Positions 46,560-54,639 of a stretch of DNA of 64,000 bases are shown piece by piece; the stretch's first letter is position 1, and every line of letters begins with the position of its first letter. The notes under the pieces were generated by a model. It did not search any database and was not told the origin of the DNA. It worked only from the letters and a program-made list of their open reading frames with translations. The stretch is from positions 2,728,001-2,792,000 of the forward strand of contig NC_013739.1 of assembly GCF_000025265.1 (NCBI RefSeq), in the 5' to 3' direction. The position numbers and the translations under genes are program-made. The DNA comes from Conexibacter woesei DSM 14684. GTDB taxonomy: Bacteria > Actinomycetota > Thermoleophilia > Solirubrobacterales > Solirubrobacteraceae.

Positions 46560-46587
46560 CGGGGCCGCGTCGTACGACGAGGCCCCG
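46560..46587. terminator. Bidirectional terminator hairpin after the paralogue cluster
   Basis: CGGGGCC (46560-46566) pairs with GGCCCCG (46581-46587), and inside lies the self-complementary CGTCGTACGACG. With one G/A mismatch the stem is about 13 base pairs. It stands between two convergent genes, so it can end both transcripts. No T-run. Confidence 0.6.
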
Positions 46588-46628
46588 GTCCTGCGAAGCG
46601 GAAAGCGCGACGGCTCCCGCGGGCGGGA

Positions 46629-48023
46629 TCAGTGCCCGACCAGTCTGCTGGCCTCGCCCAGCACCTCGCCGAGGATGCCGGCGATCTCGTCGAACTCGGC
46701 CTGGCCGGCGACGAGCGGCGGGGAGATCTGCACGACCGGATCGCCGCGGTCGTCGGCGCGGCAGATGATGCCGGCGTCGTAGAGGCGCTCGGAGAGGAAG
46801 CCGCGCAGCAGCTTCTCGGCCTCGTCGTCGGTGAACGTCGCGTTGGTCTCGTTGTCCTTCACCAGCTCCAGCGCGAAGAAGAAGCCGGTGCCGCGCAGGT
46901 CGCCGGCGATCGGCAGCTCGAGCAGCTGGGAGAGCGTCTGGCGGAACGCGGCGGTTCTCTCCGCGACGCCCTCGACGACCCGCTCGCGCTTCATGATCTC
47001 GATGTTCTTCAGCGCGATCGCCGTTTGGACGGGGTGTCCGCCGAACGTGAGGCCGTGCATGAACGACTCGGCGCCGTGCAGGAACGGCTCGGCGACGCGG
47101 TCGGACGCGACGACGGCGCCGATCGACGCGTACGCCGACGACATGCCCTTCGCCATCGTGATCAGGTCCGGCTTGATGTCGTAGTGCTCGGAGGCGAACC
47201 AGCCGTCGATGCGGCCGAACGCCGTGATCACCTCGTCAGCGCAGAGCAGGATGCCGTGCTCGTCGCAGAGCGCGCGGACGCCCTGGAAGTAGCCGGCCGG
47301 GGGAGTGAACGCGCCGCCGGAGTTCTGCACCGGCTCCATGATCACCATCGCGACCGTCTCCGGTCCCTCGGACAGGATCCGGTGCTCGAGGTCGTCGAGC
47401 AGGAACTGCGTGAACTGCTCCTCCGTCTCGCCCTCGGGGCGGCGGAAGCGGTTCGTGTTGCGGACATGGCCGACCTGCGGCACGAGCGGCTCGAACGGCG
47501 TGCGGATCGGCGCGACGCCGTTGATCGAGAGCGCGCCCATCGTCGCGCCGTGGTACGCCACGTCGCGGCCGATCGCCTTCCAGCGGCGCTCGCCGTTGGC
47601 CGTGTGGAACTGGCGCGCGAGCTTCCACGCCGACTCGACCGCCTCCGAGCCGCTGTTGGTGAAGAAGACGCGGTTGAGGTCGCCCGGCGCGAGGTCGGCG
47701 ATCTCCTTCGCCAGCTCGATCGCGCGCGGGTGCGCGTAGCTCCAGTTCGTGTAGTAGGGCAGCTCCTGCATCTGCGCCGCCACCGCCGCGCCGATCTCCT
47801 CGCCGTGCGAGTAGCCGATCTGGACGGCGAAGAGGCCGGCGAGCGCGTCGAGGTAGCGCTTGCCGTTGATGTCCTCCAGGTAGCAGCCCTCGCCGCGCGC
47901 GATGATCGGCACGGGGGCGTCCTCGTACGCGCTCATGCGCGTGAAGTGCATCCAGAGGTGGTCCTTCGCGGCCTGCTGCAGGTCGAGGCCGGTCGGGCTG
48001 GGATTGCTCGCGGTCGCCGTCAT
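46629..48023 (-). CDS. Class III aminotransferase (omega-amine:pyruvate/GABA type)
   Basis: 464 residues, ATG at 48023, sharing one base with the upstream stop. PLP-site features of subgroup III: TNSGSEAVESAWKLAR for phosphate binding, YHGATMGA, the aspartate in LCADEVITAFGR, and the Schiff-base lysine in DLITMAKGMSSAY. The text LFAVQIGYSHGEEIGAA near the start fits the putrescine/beta-alanine:pyruvate branch. It probably converts an omega-amine such as putrescine or GABA to the aldehyde, which the coupled dehydrogenase oxidises. The Lrp-type gene divergent from the pair is the likely regulator. Confidence 0.88.
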   Translation of the reverse strand: MTATASNPSPTGLDLQQAAKDHLWMHFTRMSAYEDAPVPIIARGEGCYLEDINGKRYLDALAGLFAVQIGYSHGEEIGAAVAAQMQELPYYTNWSYAHPRAIELAKEIADLAPGDLNRVFFTNSGSEAVESAWKLARQFHTANGERRWKAIGRDVAYHGATMGALSINGVAPIRTPFEPLVPQVGHVRNTNRFRRPEGETEEQFTQFLLDDLEHRILSEGPETVAMVIMEPVQNSGGAFTPPAGYFQGVRALCDEHGILLCADEVITAFGRIDGWFASEHYDIKPDLITMAKGMSSAYASIGAVVASDRVAEPFLHGAESFMHGLTFGGHPVQTAIALKNIEIMKRERVVEGVAERTAAFRQTLSQLLELPIAGDLRGTGFFFALELVKDNETNATFTDDEAEKLLRGFLSERLYDAGIICRADDRGDPVVQISPPLVAGQAEFDEIAGILGEVLGEASRLVGH

Positions 48024-49483
48024 CAGATGCCGATCCGCATCGCGACGTGCTTGACCTGCGTGTAGTCCTCGAGTGAGTACATCGACATGTCCTTGCCGTA
48101 GCCCGACTCCTTGAAGCCGCCGTGCGGCATCTCCGAGGTGATCGGGGTGAGATGGTCGTTGACCCAGACGCAGCCGAACTCCAGGCGGCGGGCGGCGTCG
48201 AGGGCACGGCCGACGTTCTCGGTGAAGACCGAGGCGGCCAGGCCGTAGCGCGAGTCGTTGGCGTAGGCGAGCGCCTGCGCGTAGTCGTCGACCCGCTGGA
48301 TCGTCACGACGGGTCCGAAGACCTCGTTCTGGACGATCTCGCTGTCCTGCGTCACGTCGGCGACGATCGTCGGGGCGACGAACGAGCCGCCGGCCGGGCC
48401 GGCGCCGTTGGAGCCGCCCGTGAGGACCGTGGCGCCGGCGGCGGTCGCGCGCTCCAGGAAGCCGAACGCCCGCTCCTGCTGGCGCTTGGAGATGACCGGG
48501 CCCATCTCGATCTCGTCGCCGTCGGCGGGGTCGCCGACCTTCAGCGACGCGACCGCGGGGACGAGCTGCTCGACGAGCCGGTCGTAGACGCCCTTCGTGG
48601 CGATGATGCGAGTGCCGGCGGTGCAGTCCTGGCCGGCGTTCCAGTAGCCGGCGACGCGGATCGCCGCGACGGCCTGCTCGACGTCCGCGTCGTCGAGCAC
48701 GACGACGGGCGCCTTGCCGCCCAGCTCCAGGTGGACGCGCTTGAGGGTGTCCGCCGCGGTGCGGGCGATCGTCTTGCCGGTGCGGACGTCGCCGGTCAGC
48801 GAGACGAGCCCGATCGCGGGGTGCTCGACGAGCTTCTGGCCGACGTTGGGGCCGTCGCCGGTGATCACGTTCAGCACGCCCGTGGGGATCGTGTCGCGCG
48901 TGAGGTCGGCGAGCGCGAGCAGTGACAGCGGCGTGCCCTCGGCCGGCTTGAGGATCTGCACGTTGCCGGCGGCGAGCGCCGGGCCGAGCTTCCACGCGGC
49001 CATCATCAGCGGGTAGTTCCACGGTGCGATGCCGGCGACGATGCCGATCGGCTCGCGCCGCACCATCGACGTGTAGCCCTTGATGTACTCGCCCGCGGCC
49101 TTGCCCTCGAGGTTGCGGGCGGCGCCGGCGAAGTAGCGCAGCACGTCGGCGCAGCCGTCCATCTCCTCGCGGGCGGCCTCCAGCGGCTTGCCGGCGTCGG
49201 CCGACTCCAGCTGCGCGAGCTGCTCGCGGTTGGCGTCGATCACGTCGGCGATCCCGAGCAGGACCCCCGCGCGCTCGCCCGGCGTCGCGTCGAGCCACTC
49301 CGCCTTCGCGGCGCGCGCCGCCTCGACGGCCCGCTCGACGTCGGCGCCGGTGCCCTCGGGCACGACGCCGATCGTCGCGCCCGTGGCGGGGTTGACGATC
49401 TCGCGCGTCGCGCCGTCGACCGCGTCTACCTTGCGGCCGCCGACGACGTTCTGCGCAGAAGTGCTGTCAGTGGTGTGAGCCAC
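48023..49483 (-). CDS. Aldehyde dehydrogenase (gamma-aminobutyraldehyde/betaine aldehyde type)
   Basis: 486 residues from GTG 49483 with AAGGA about 12 bases upstream. Typical ALDH features: IAPWNYPLMMAAWKLGPALAAGN, the NAD loop LTGDVRTGK, the general base Glu in HLELGGKAPVVV, the catalytic Cys in NAGQDCTAGTR, and EVFGPVVTI. The C-terminal GGFKESGYGKDMSMYSLEDYTQVKHV closely resembles PatD/YdcW-like gamma-aminobutyraldehyde dehydrogenases. First gene of a two-gene unit with the aminotransferase, in keeping with a transamination-then-oxidation route for diamines. Confidence 0.9.
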   Translation of the reverse strand: MAHTTDSTSAQNVVGGRKVDAVDGATREIVNPATGATIGVVPEGTGADVERAVEAARAAKAEWLDATPGERAGVLLGIADVIDANREQLAQLESADAGKPLEAAREEMDGCADVLRYFAGAARNLEGKAAGEYIKGYTSMVRREPIGIVAGIAPWNYPLMMAAWKLGPALAAGNVQILKPAEGTPLSLLALADLTRDTIPTGVLNVITGDGPNVGQKLVEHPAIGLVSLTGDVRTGKTIARTAADTLKRVHLELGGKAPVVVLDDADVEQAVAAIRVAGYWNAGQDCTAGTRIIATKGVYDRLVEQLVPAVASLKVGDPADGDEIEMGPVISKRQQERAFGFLERATAAGATVLTGGSNGAGPAGGSFVAPTIVADVTQDSEIVQNEVFGPVVTIQRVDDYAQALAYANDSRYGLAASVFTENVGRALDAARRLEFGCVWVNDHLTPITSEMPHGGFKESGYGKDMSMYSLEDYTQVKHVAMRIGI

Positions 49484-49504
49484 GAGCCATCCGTCCTTGT
49501 CGTT

Positions 49505-49523
49505 CGTTGCGCTTTGCGTAACG
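49505..49523. promoter_or_regulatory. Candidate Lrp/AsnC operator CGTTGCGC-TTT-GCGTAACG
   Basis: Eight-base arms with one mismatch around TTT, located upstream of the dehydrogenase start in the divergent region. The core CGCTTTGCG recurs inverted as CGCAAAGCG at 49572-49580, close to the Lrp gene's -10 box. Paired half-sites are common for Lrp-family autoregulators. Confidence 0.45.
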
Positions 49524-49590
49524 AAACCGAGCTTATCGGGATGGATGCGCAGCTGTCCAGCGGTCGTACTCCGCAAAGCGTGCAATGCAG

Positions 49591-49596
49591 TACGAT
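49591..49596 (+). promoter_or_regulatory. -10 box TACGAT, seven bases before ATG 49604
   Basis: It fits TANNNT and supports the start at 49604 over the longer in-frame reading from 49475, whose N-terminal 43 residues look non-coding. Confidence 0.45.
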
Positions 49597-49603
49597 CGCG
49601 GTC

Positions 49604-50095
49604 ATGCCAGCCCGGAAACGCGGCGCGATCGCGAGATCGGCGACGATCGACGATCTCGACCGGGCGATCATCGAGACGCTGCAGGCCGACGGCCGCGAGT
49701 CGTTCCGCAACATCGCCCGCCGCCTCGACGTCGCGGAGGGCACGATCCGCAACCGCTACGAGCGCCTCACCGAGGCCGGCGTGCTCGACGTCGTCGGCGT
49801 CACCAACCCGCTCGCGCTCGGCTTCGACGCGATGGCGATGGTCGGCGTCAAGACGAGCGGCGCGCCGCAGGCGGTCGCCGACGTCGTCTCCGAGTTCGAG
49901 GCGGTCAGCTACGTCGTGATCGTCGCCGGCCAGTTCGACCTGATGCTGGAGATCGTCTGCCGCGACCACCAGCACCTGCTCGACGTGACCGAGCAGCTGC
50001 GCGGCGTCGACGGCGTCGTCTCGACGGACAGCTTCGTCTACCTGCGGCTCGCGAAGCAGAGCTACGAGCACGGCCACCTGCCGGCCGACCGCTGA
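49604..50095 (+). CDS. Lrp/AsnC-family transcriptional regulator
   Basis: 163 residues. Residues about 14-62 form the helix-turn-helix (IDDLDRAIIETLQADGRESFRNIA, then VAEGTIRNRYERL, AGVLDVVGV). Residues about 80-155 are the RAM/AsnC ligand-binding domain (AMVGVKTSG, VSYVVIVAGQFDLMLEIVCRD). Divergent from the aldehyde dehydrogenase-aminotransferase pair with repeated CGCAAAGCG-type sites in between, it probably controls that operon and itself, responding to an amino acid or amine. Confidence 0.88.
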   Translation: MPARKRGAIARSATIDDLDRAIIETLQADGRESFRNIARRLDVAEGTIRNRYERLTEAGVLDVVGVTNPLALGFDAMAMVGVKTSGAPQAVADVVSEFEAVSYVVIVAGQFDLMLEIVCRDHQHLLDVTEQLRGVDGVVSTDSFVYLRLAKQSYEHGHLPADR

Positions 50096-50122
50096 GCCCG
50101 GCTGGGCGGCGCCGCGGCCGGG

Positions 50123-50128
50123 TAAGCC
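50123..50128 (+). promoter_or_regulatory. -10-like box TAAGCC six bases before ATG 50135
   Basis: Imperfect at the last base, but the spacing of exactly six bases to the start is the window's usual one. Confidence 0.35.
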
Positions 50129-50134
50129 AGCTGC

Positions 50135-50392
50135 ATGGCCGGCGACGAGACGCCGAGCAGAACGCCCCGGGAGGAGTGGCAGCGTGCGGCGCTGCGCCGC
50201 GCGGTCGTCCCGCTCGTGCTGCTGATCGCCGGTCTCGTCGTCGTGATCGCCGCCGGCGGCGCGACCGGCCAGATCGTCGGCTGGGGGATCGTCGGCGTCG
50301 CCGCGACGATCGCCGTCTCGCTCGTCTTCCTCGAGGTCGGCTACAGCGAGGACCGCGAGCGGGCGCGCGAGCAGGAGGGGAGAGGGCTGTAG
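50135..50392 (+). CDS. Small membrane protein, 85 aa
   Basis: 85 residues: a charged N-terminus (TPREEWQRAALRR), two hydrophobic helices (VVPLVLLIAGLVVVIAA and GWGIVGVAATIAVSLVFLEV) separated by a short Gly-rich turn, and an acidic/basic C-terminal tail (SEDRERAREQEGRG). No family recognised. Both ends are probably cytoplasmic. It lies tail to tail with the ATPase gene, three bases apart. Confidence 0.7.
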   Translation: MAGDETPSRTPREEWQRAALRRAVVPLVLLIAGLVVVIAAGGATGQIVGWGIVGVAATIAVSLVFLEVGYSEDRERAREQEGRGL

Positions 50393-50395
50393 CGG

Positions 50396-51676
50396 TCAGG
50401 GGCCCAGCAGGGCCGCCGGAACGACCGCGATCCCGTCGGCGCGCCGGTACGCGTCCGGTCCTGTCGTGACGACGACTGCGTCGAGCAGGTCGTCGCCGAG
50501 CTGGCGCTGGAGCCAGTGCAGGTGCATCACGTCGTGGTCTTTGACGTCGCGCGTGAGCTTGACCTCGATCGCGACGACGCGCCCGTCGGCACGTTCGACG
50601 ATCAGGTCGACCTCGCGTCTGCCGCCGGCGGTGCGCAGGTGCTTCACGGTCGCCTCAGCCGCCTGGGCACACGTCCGCACCGAGAGCGTGACGAGCGACT
50701 CGAACAGCGAGCCGAGCAGCGGTCCGTCGCGCGGGACCGGCGGTCCGGCCGCACGACCGTCGAGCAGCGCGTCGGCGTCGACGCCGAGCAGGCGCGCGGC
50801 CAGCGCGGGGTCGGCCAGCTGGTGCTTCGGTGGAGCGGAGAGCCGCGTGATGCGGTTGCGCGTCGGCAGCCACGCGGGGACGGGGTCGACGATCCACAGT
50901 CGTTCGAGCACGTCGCGGTAGGGGATCGTCGTCGTCTTCGCGGGCTTGTCGCCATGGCCGCTGGTGGCGGCGTCGCGGATCGTCTCGAAGGAGGCGGTCG
51001 TCGACGACGCCGCCGCGTACGCCGTCATCCAACGGCGCAGCGCTGCCGGGTCGCGCAGGTTGTGCCCGAGCTCCTCGAAGTCACGATCGACGATCCGCAG
51101 CAGGTAGCCGTCGAGCTGGGCCCGCAGTGCGCGGCCCGAGATCGGTCGCAGCCCGGGGAAGCCCGACGCCACGATCTCGTCCACGTAGTCGGCGAGTCGA
51201 GCCGAGGAGCTTCCCGAGATCGGTGCCTGTCTGCCGGTCAGCAGCTCCCCGACGCTGACCGACGAAGTCCCGATGCTGCGCTCGCACAGGGCGAGCGGCC
51301 GCATCCGCACGCTGACGATCCGCGCGGCGCCGGAATGCGCGCCGCGCTCGGGCGGGCGCGTCGAGCCAGTCAGCAGGAAGCGGCCTGGTGAGGCGCCGGC
51401 GTCGACGGCGCGGCGCACGAGGTCCCACGTCTCCGGCACGTACTGCCACTCGTCTATCAGCACCGGTGCCGCGCCGTCGAGGAGCCGCGCCGGATCTGCG
51501 GCCGCGAGGGCGCGCTGGGCGGGGTCGTCGAGTTCGTGGATGACGGCGGCTCGCTGCAACGCGGTCGCGGTCTTGCCGACGCCCTTCGCGCCCTCGATCG
51601 CGAGCGCCGGCAGCGCAGCCGTCAGCTCGTCAAGCTCGACGTCGACTACGCGAGCGGCATAGGGTGGACGGGACAC
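50396..51676 (-). CDS. AAA_14/DUF4143-type ATPase
   Basis: 426 residues from GTG 51676. The N-terminal ATPase has Walker A GAKGVGKTA and Walker B VLIDEWQ, then sensor-like FLLTGSTRPP. The C-terminal half matches DUF4143 with a restriction-like core: GRREVDLIVE, then VVAIEVKL. Such proteins are widespread in bacteria, often as lone genes; some are thought to be linked to toxin-antitoxin or defence functions, but none is well characterised. Start choice: TTG at 51685 overlaps the box TATCTT (51684-51689), which would serve GTG 51676 as a near-leaderless promoter, so the shorter form is preferred. Confidence 0.82.
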   Translation of the reverse strand: MSRPPYAARVVDVELDELTAALPALAIEGAKGVGKTATALQRAAVIHELDDPAQRALAAADPARLLDGAAPVLIDEWQYVPETWDLVRRAVDAGASPGRFLLTGSTRPPERGAHSGAARIVSVRMRPLALCERSIGTSSVSVGELLTGRQAPISGSSSARLADYVDEIVASGFPGLRPISGRALRAQLDGYLLRIVDRDFEELGHNLRDPAALRRWMTAYAAASSTTASFETIRDAATSGHGDKPAKTTTIPYRDVLERLWIVDPVPAWLPTRNRITRLSAPPKHQLADPALAARLLGVDADALLDGRAAGPPVPRDGPLLGSLFESLVTLSVRTCAQAAEATVKHLRTAGGRREVDLIVERADGRVVAIEVKLTRDVKDHDVMHLHWLQRQLGDDLLDAVVVTTGPDAYRRADGIAVVPAALLGP

Positions 51677-51683
51677 AACGCCC

Positions 51684-51689
51684 AAGATA
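51684..51689 (-). promoter_or_regulatory. -10 box TATCTT, seven bases before GTG 51676
   Basis: A good TANNNT match on the minus strand. Its overlap with the upstream TTG argues against that codon being the start. Confidence 0.4.
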
Positions 51690-51795
51690 CCAGGATGCAG
51701 GCCTCTGCACTACCATTCTGTCGCTATCTGGCCTACCGATCGGCACGTGACGGCCACTCCGTCCAGTGCGCGTTGCGCGCCGCCGCGGCAGCGGT

Positions 51796-51801
51796 CATGA
51801 T
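51796..51801 (+). promoter_or_regulatory. -10 box CATGAT six bases before GTG 51808
   Basis: CATGAT matches A2 and T6 of the box. The spacing is the usual six bases. It supports GTG 51808 over the longer in-frame ATG at 51766, because the shorter form begins directly with a Tat signal. Confidence 0.45.
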
Positions 51802-51807
51802 CGCGGG

Positions 51808-52677
51808 GTGCATACCCTCCGCTTCGACCGGCGCCGCCTGTTCCAGGCAGGGGCGGCCGGTGTCGCCACCGCCTCGTTCGCAAGTGGCTGGACGATCCTG
51901 GACCCCACCGCCGAGGCCGCGGCGCTGCCGCTCGGGCTGCGCCGTTCCAGCTGGGTCGGCCTCGCCGACACCGGCTTCGAGCTGAGCGCCGGCGAGCGGA
52001 CGCTGCGGCTCACGCTGCGCGACGTCGCCGACCTCCCGATCGCCGAGGCGATCCCCGAGCTGCGCGGTCACGACGGCGCGTTCGCGCTCCGCTTCGACGG
52101 GCCGGCCGGGATCGGCCAGGGGACTCGCACGGTGCGCCACGCGCAGCTCGGCGACGTCGAGCTGTTCCTCGTCCCCGTCGAGCAGGACGGCGTCGTGCGC
52201 TCCTACGAGGCGATCGTCGACCGCACGATCCGGATCGCCGGGATCAACGAGGAGGAGGGCGAGCCGGTCGTCGCGCCGCCGGCGGCGCCGCCGGCCGAAC
52301 AGCCTCAGGGCGCGCAACCGCCCGCGCAGGGCGCCGCGGCCGCCTCCGGGCGGAGAGCGAGCAGAGGGCGCGCCCGCTCCGGCCGCGTCGTCCCGCGCGT
52401 GCGCAGCATCTCGCTGACGCGCTCGGCGTCGCGCCGCAGCGCGGTCGCCGACGTCGCGCTCGCCGACGCCGCCGCGGTCGCAAGCGTCCGCGCGGTCCTG
52501 CTGAGCGACGGCAAGGCCGTCGGCCGCGCCACGGCGCGCGTCTCCAGAAGCGGCCGCGTGCGGCTGCGCTTCGCCTCCCGCCGTGCGCTCGCGCGCAGAC
52601 GCTACGAGCTGGCGCTCACGCTCGTCGCCCGCGACGGGCGCGTGACGAAGATCCGCAAGCGGGTCCGCTCGTCATGA
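51808..52677 (+). CDS. Tat-exported protein with a DUF6916-like domain
   Basis: 289 residues, GTG start. The Tat motif FDRRRLFQAG is followed by a hydrophobic segment to AEAAA (about residue 38). Residues about 50-150 hold a small domain with GAFALRFDGPAG, TVRHAQLGDVELFLVPVEQDG and YEAIVDR, closely matching the next gene; I believe this is the family named DUF6916. A Pro/Ala/Gln linker (about 160-185) and a basic domain with many Arg (RSISLTRSASRRSAVADVAL to the end) follow. Function unknown. It overlaps the next gene as ATGA, and both converge on three tail-collar genes. Confidence 0.78.
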   Translation: MHTLRFDRRRLFQAGAAGVATASFASGWTILDPTAEAAALPLGLRRSSWVGLADTGFELSAGERTLRLTLRDVADLPIAEAIPELRGHDGAFALRFDGPAGIGQGTRTVRHAQLGDVELFLVPVEQDGVVRSYEAIVDRTIRIAGINEEEGEPVVAPPAAPPAEQPQGAQPPAQGAAAASGRRASRGRARSGRVVPRVRSISLTRSASRRSAVADVALADAAAVASVRAVLLSDGKAVGRATARVSRSGRVRLRFASRRALARRRYELALTLVARDGRVTKIRKRVRSS

Positions 52678-52985
52678 CCGATCTGCAGACGTTGACGGTC
52701 GAGCGGTTCGCGGCGACGATCGGGGAGCCGTACGCGATCGAGCAGCCCGAGGGCGCGCCGCCGATCGAGCTGGTGCTCGCCGAGACGGAGGCGCGCGGAC
52801 CTGCGCCCGCGGACGGCGACGAACCGCGGCAGCCGTTCGCGCTCGTCTTCAGCGGGCCGGCCGAGCCTCAGCTCGCGCAGCAGATCGTGCCGCTGCGGCA
52901 CGCCGCGCTCGGCCGCCTGGAGATCTTCATCGTGCCGATCGCGGTCGACGCCGACGGCGCCCGCTACGAGGCCGTCTTCGCGTAG
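52674..52985 (+). CDS. Small DUF6916-like protein
   Basis: 103 residues, ATGA overlap with the previous gene. It consists of the same domain without the Tat signal and basic tail: LTVERFAATIGEPYAI, FALVFSGPAEPQL, PLRHAALGRLEIFIVPIAVDADGARYEAVF. The twin arrangement of one exported and one cytoplasmic copy next to tail-collar genes suggests all five products act together, which is inference from position. Confidence 0.78.
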   Translation: MTDLQTLTVERFAATIGEPYAIEQPEGAPPIELVLAETEARGPAPADGDEPRQPFALVFSGPAEPQLAQQIVPLRHAALGRLEIFIVPIAVDADGARYEAVFA

Positions 52986-52988
52986 GAG

Positions 52989-53002
52989 CCGCGGGGCCGC
53001 GG
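52989..53002. terminator. Palindrome CCGCGG-GG-CCGCGG between convergent operons
   Basis: Six-base arms three bases after the stop of the small DUF6916-like gene and 35 bases before the end of the convergent collar gene. It is a plausible shared terminator, with no T-run. Confidence 0.35.
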
Positions 53003-53037
53003 ATGCGGCCACCGGCGTGCCCCGCTCGGCCGCTCGC

Positions 53038-53565
53038 CTACGGGCGCTGGGGGAAGACGCCCTGCAGCGCGATGCAGAAGTTGAGCGTCAGCACCGGCGG
53101 CATGTTGTTGTGCGGGAAGTCCGAGCCGACCGGCGCGAGCGCCTGCGGATCCATCTGGACGAGCCCGGCCGACGGGTCCGAGCGGTAGGCGAAGCCGCCG
53201 CTGGAGCGTGCCAGCGCGCGGTCGTTCGCGGGCGCCTGCAGCTCGGCGGGGGCCGACGACGCCTGTGCCGTGTGCGAGTGGTTCGGGATCTCCGACTCGA
53301 TCAGCGAGACCGACTCGCTGCCGGCCTGCTGGCCGAGGTAGTAGTCGCTCAGCCCCTGGCCCTGTCCGCTCCCGACCGCCGCCTGGCCCTGCAGGTCGGG
53401 CAGCGCGAACGTCGACGCGCCGTCGCCGCCGTAGAACGTCCCCAGCAGCGAGAAGAGCGCGGTGTTCTGGGAGATCGGCATCAGCTGGCCGTCGCAGAAC
53501 GCCCAGCCGCGGGGCGGGAAGTTGAAGCCGAAGATGCGGATCTCGGCGACGAACGGATCGGTCAT
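53038..53565 (-). CDS. Phage tail-collar domain protein (MdpB-like), copy 3
   Basis: 175 residues, ATGA overlap with copy 2. Tail-collar (PF07484-type) text: GEIRIFGF-like start AEIRIFGFNFPPRGWAFCDG, then LMPISQNTALFSLLGTFYGGDG, FALPDLQGQ, and the C-terminal PPVLTLNFCIALQGVFP. Such proteins occur outside phages in groups of two or three (microcystin-dependent protein B family), where their function is unsettled. No other phage genes are near. Order of transcription: 54591 to 53038. Confidence 0.85.
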   Translation of the reverse strand: MTDPFVAEIRIFGFNFPPRGWAFCDGQLMPISQNTALFSLLGTFYGGDGASTFALPDLQGQAAVGSGQGQGLSDYYLGQQAGSESVSLIESEIPNHSHTAQASSAPAELQAPANDRALARSSGGFAYRSDPSAGLVQMDPQALAPVGSDFPHNNMPPVLTLNFCIALQGVFPQRP

Positions 53566-54074
53566 TGGCTGGGAAAGACCCCGAACATGGAGATGATGTA
53601 GTTGATCGTGAGGACCGGCATCCGGTTCTCGTGCGGCTGCGAGCCGCCGTAGGGCCCGACGGCCTGCGGCGGCAGCGGCGCATTCGGCGTGTCACGGACG
53701 TACTCGGTCAGCGACGGCGGGCTGCTGAGCAGGTTGCCCTGCGGGCTCGACGTGCTGCCGCCGCCGTTCGCGGCCACGACCCCGTGGCTGTGCTGCGGGA
53801 TCTGGTTGACCGTCAGCGTCACCTGCTCGCTGCCGAACTGCTCGCCGATCACGTACGACTGCGAGAGGCCGGGCCCTTGGCCCATGTGGAGGGGCAGGCG
53901 ACCCTGGAGGTCCGGCAGGCGGTACGTCTCCTGGCCGTCGCCACCGTAGGTCGTGCCGATCAGGTTGAACAGCGTCTCGTTCTCGGAGATCGGGATCGTC
54001 TGCCCCTGGCAGAACATCCACCCGACGGGCGCGAAGCTCCCTGCGAACATGCGGATCTCACCGACGTAGGGCAT
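53562..54074 (-). CDS. Phage tail-collar domain protein (MdpB-like), copy 2
   Basis: 170 residues. Starts MPYVGEIRMFAGSFAPVGW, then FCQGQTIPISENETLFNLIGTTYGGDG, RLPDLQGRLPLHMG and the closing PVLTINYIISMFGVFP. The middle (SYVIGEQFGSEQVTLTVNQIPQHSHG) is the usual His-containing collar loop. Four bases separate it from copy 1. Confidence 0.87.
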   Translation of the reverse strand: MPYVGEIRMFAGSFAPVGWMFCQGQTIPISENETLFNLIGTTYGGDGQETYRLPDLQGRLPLHMGQGPGLSQSYVIGEQFGSEQVTLTVNQIPQHSHGVVAANGGGSTSSPQGNLLSSPPSLTEYVRDTPNAPLPPQAVGPYGGSQPHENRMPVLTINYIISMFGVFPSQ

Positions 54075-54078
54075 CGCG

Positions 54079-54591
54079 TCAGCTCGCGCTCGGGAAGATG
54101 CCGATGAGCGCGATGCACCACGTCAGCACGAGGGACGGAGGGCGGTTCTCATGGAGCTGGCTGCCGCCGGCGGTGGCGAGCGTCGCGGGGTGGAGCGTCG
54201 TCACGTCGCCGGGGGACGGGTTCGCGCCGATCGAGCGGTACGCGTTCTCGACCGAGCCGAGCAGCGCGGGCGTCGCCTGGTCGGTCGGCAGCCTGGACGC
54301 GTTCAGCGCATGCGTGTGCTGCGGCAGCTCGTTCGCCGTCAGTCTGTGGAACTCCTCGCCGAATCTCTGGCCCTGCGTCCAGCCGCCGCCCATGTGGATC
54401 GGCACGCGGCCGCGCAGGTCGGGCAACGCGAAGTTGACCTCCCCGTCGCCGCCGTACATCGTGCCGAGCAGTGAGAACAGCGCCTGGTTCTGGTTGATCG
54501 GCAGCAGCTGGTTGTTGCACAGCGCCCAGCCTCTCGGGGCGAAGCTGAAGCTCAGCAGCCGCAGCTCGCCGAGAAAGGGGGTGTCAGACAT
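54079..54591 (-). CDS. Phage tail-collar domain protein (MdpB-like), copy 1
   Basis: 170 residues. FLGELRLLSFSFAPRGW, ALCNNQLLPINQNQALFSLLGTMYGGDG, ALPDLRGRVPIHMGGG, ELPQHTHALNAS, and a closing LTWCIALIGIFP. First gene of the three-gene unit. A few arginines are AGA here but not in the other two copies, so the three are probably old duplicates. No promoter was fixed. Confidence 0.87.
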   Translation of the reverse strand: MSDTPFLGELRLLSFSFAPRGWALCNNQLLPINQNQALFSLLGTMYGGDGEVNFALPDLRGRVPIHMGGGWTQGQRFGEEFHRLTANELPQHTHALNASRLPTDQATPALLGSVENAYRSIGANPSPGDVTTLHPATLATAGGSQLHENRPPSLVLTWCIALIGIFPSAS

Positions 54592-54639
54592 TCCGCTCCG
54601 CCATCGCGGCGGTCACCCTACACGGCGCGGCAGCCGGCG

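Noticed and set aside
53038-54591. Prophage or tail-like particle locus
   Set aside because: Only collar-domain genes are present; no other structural, lysis, integrase or packaging genes lie nearby. Such collar genes are common outside phages.
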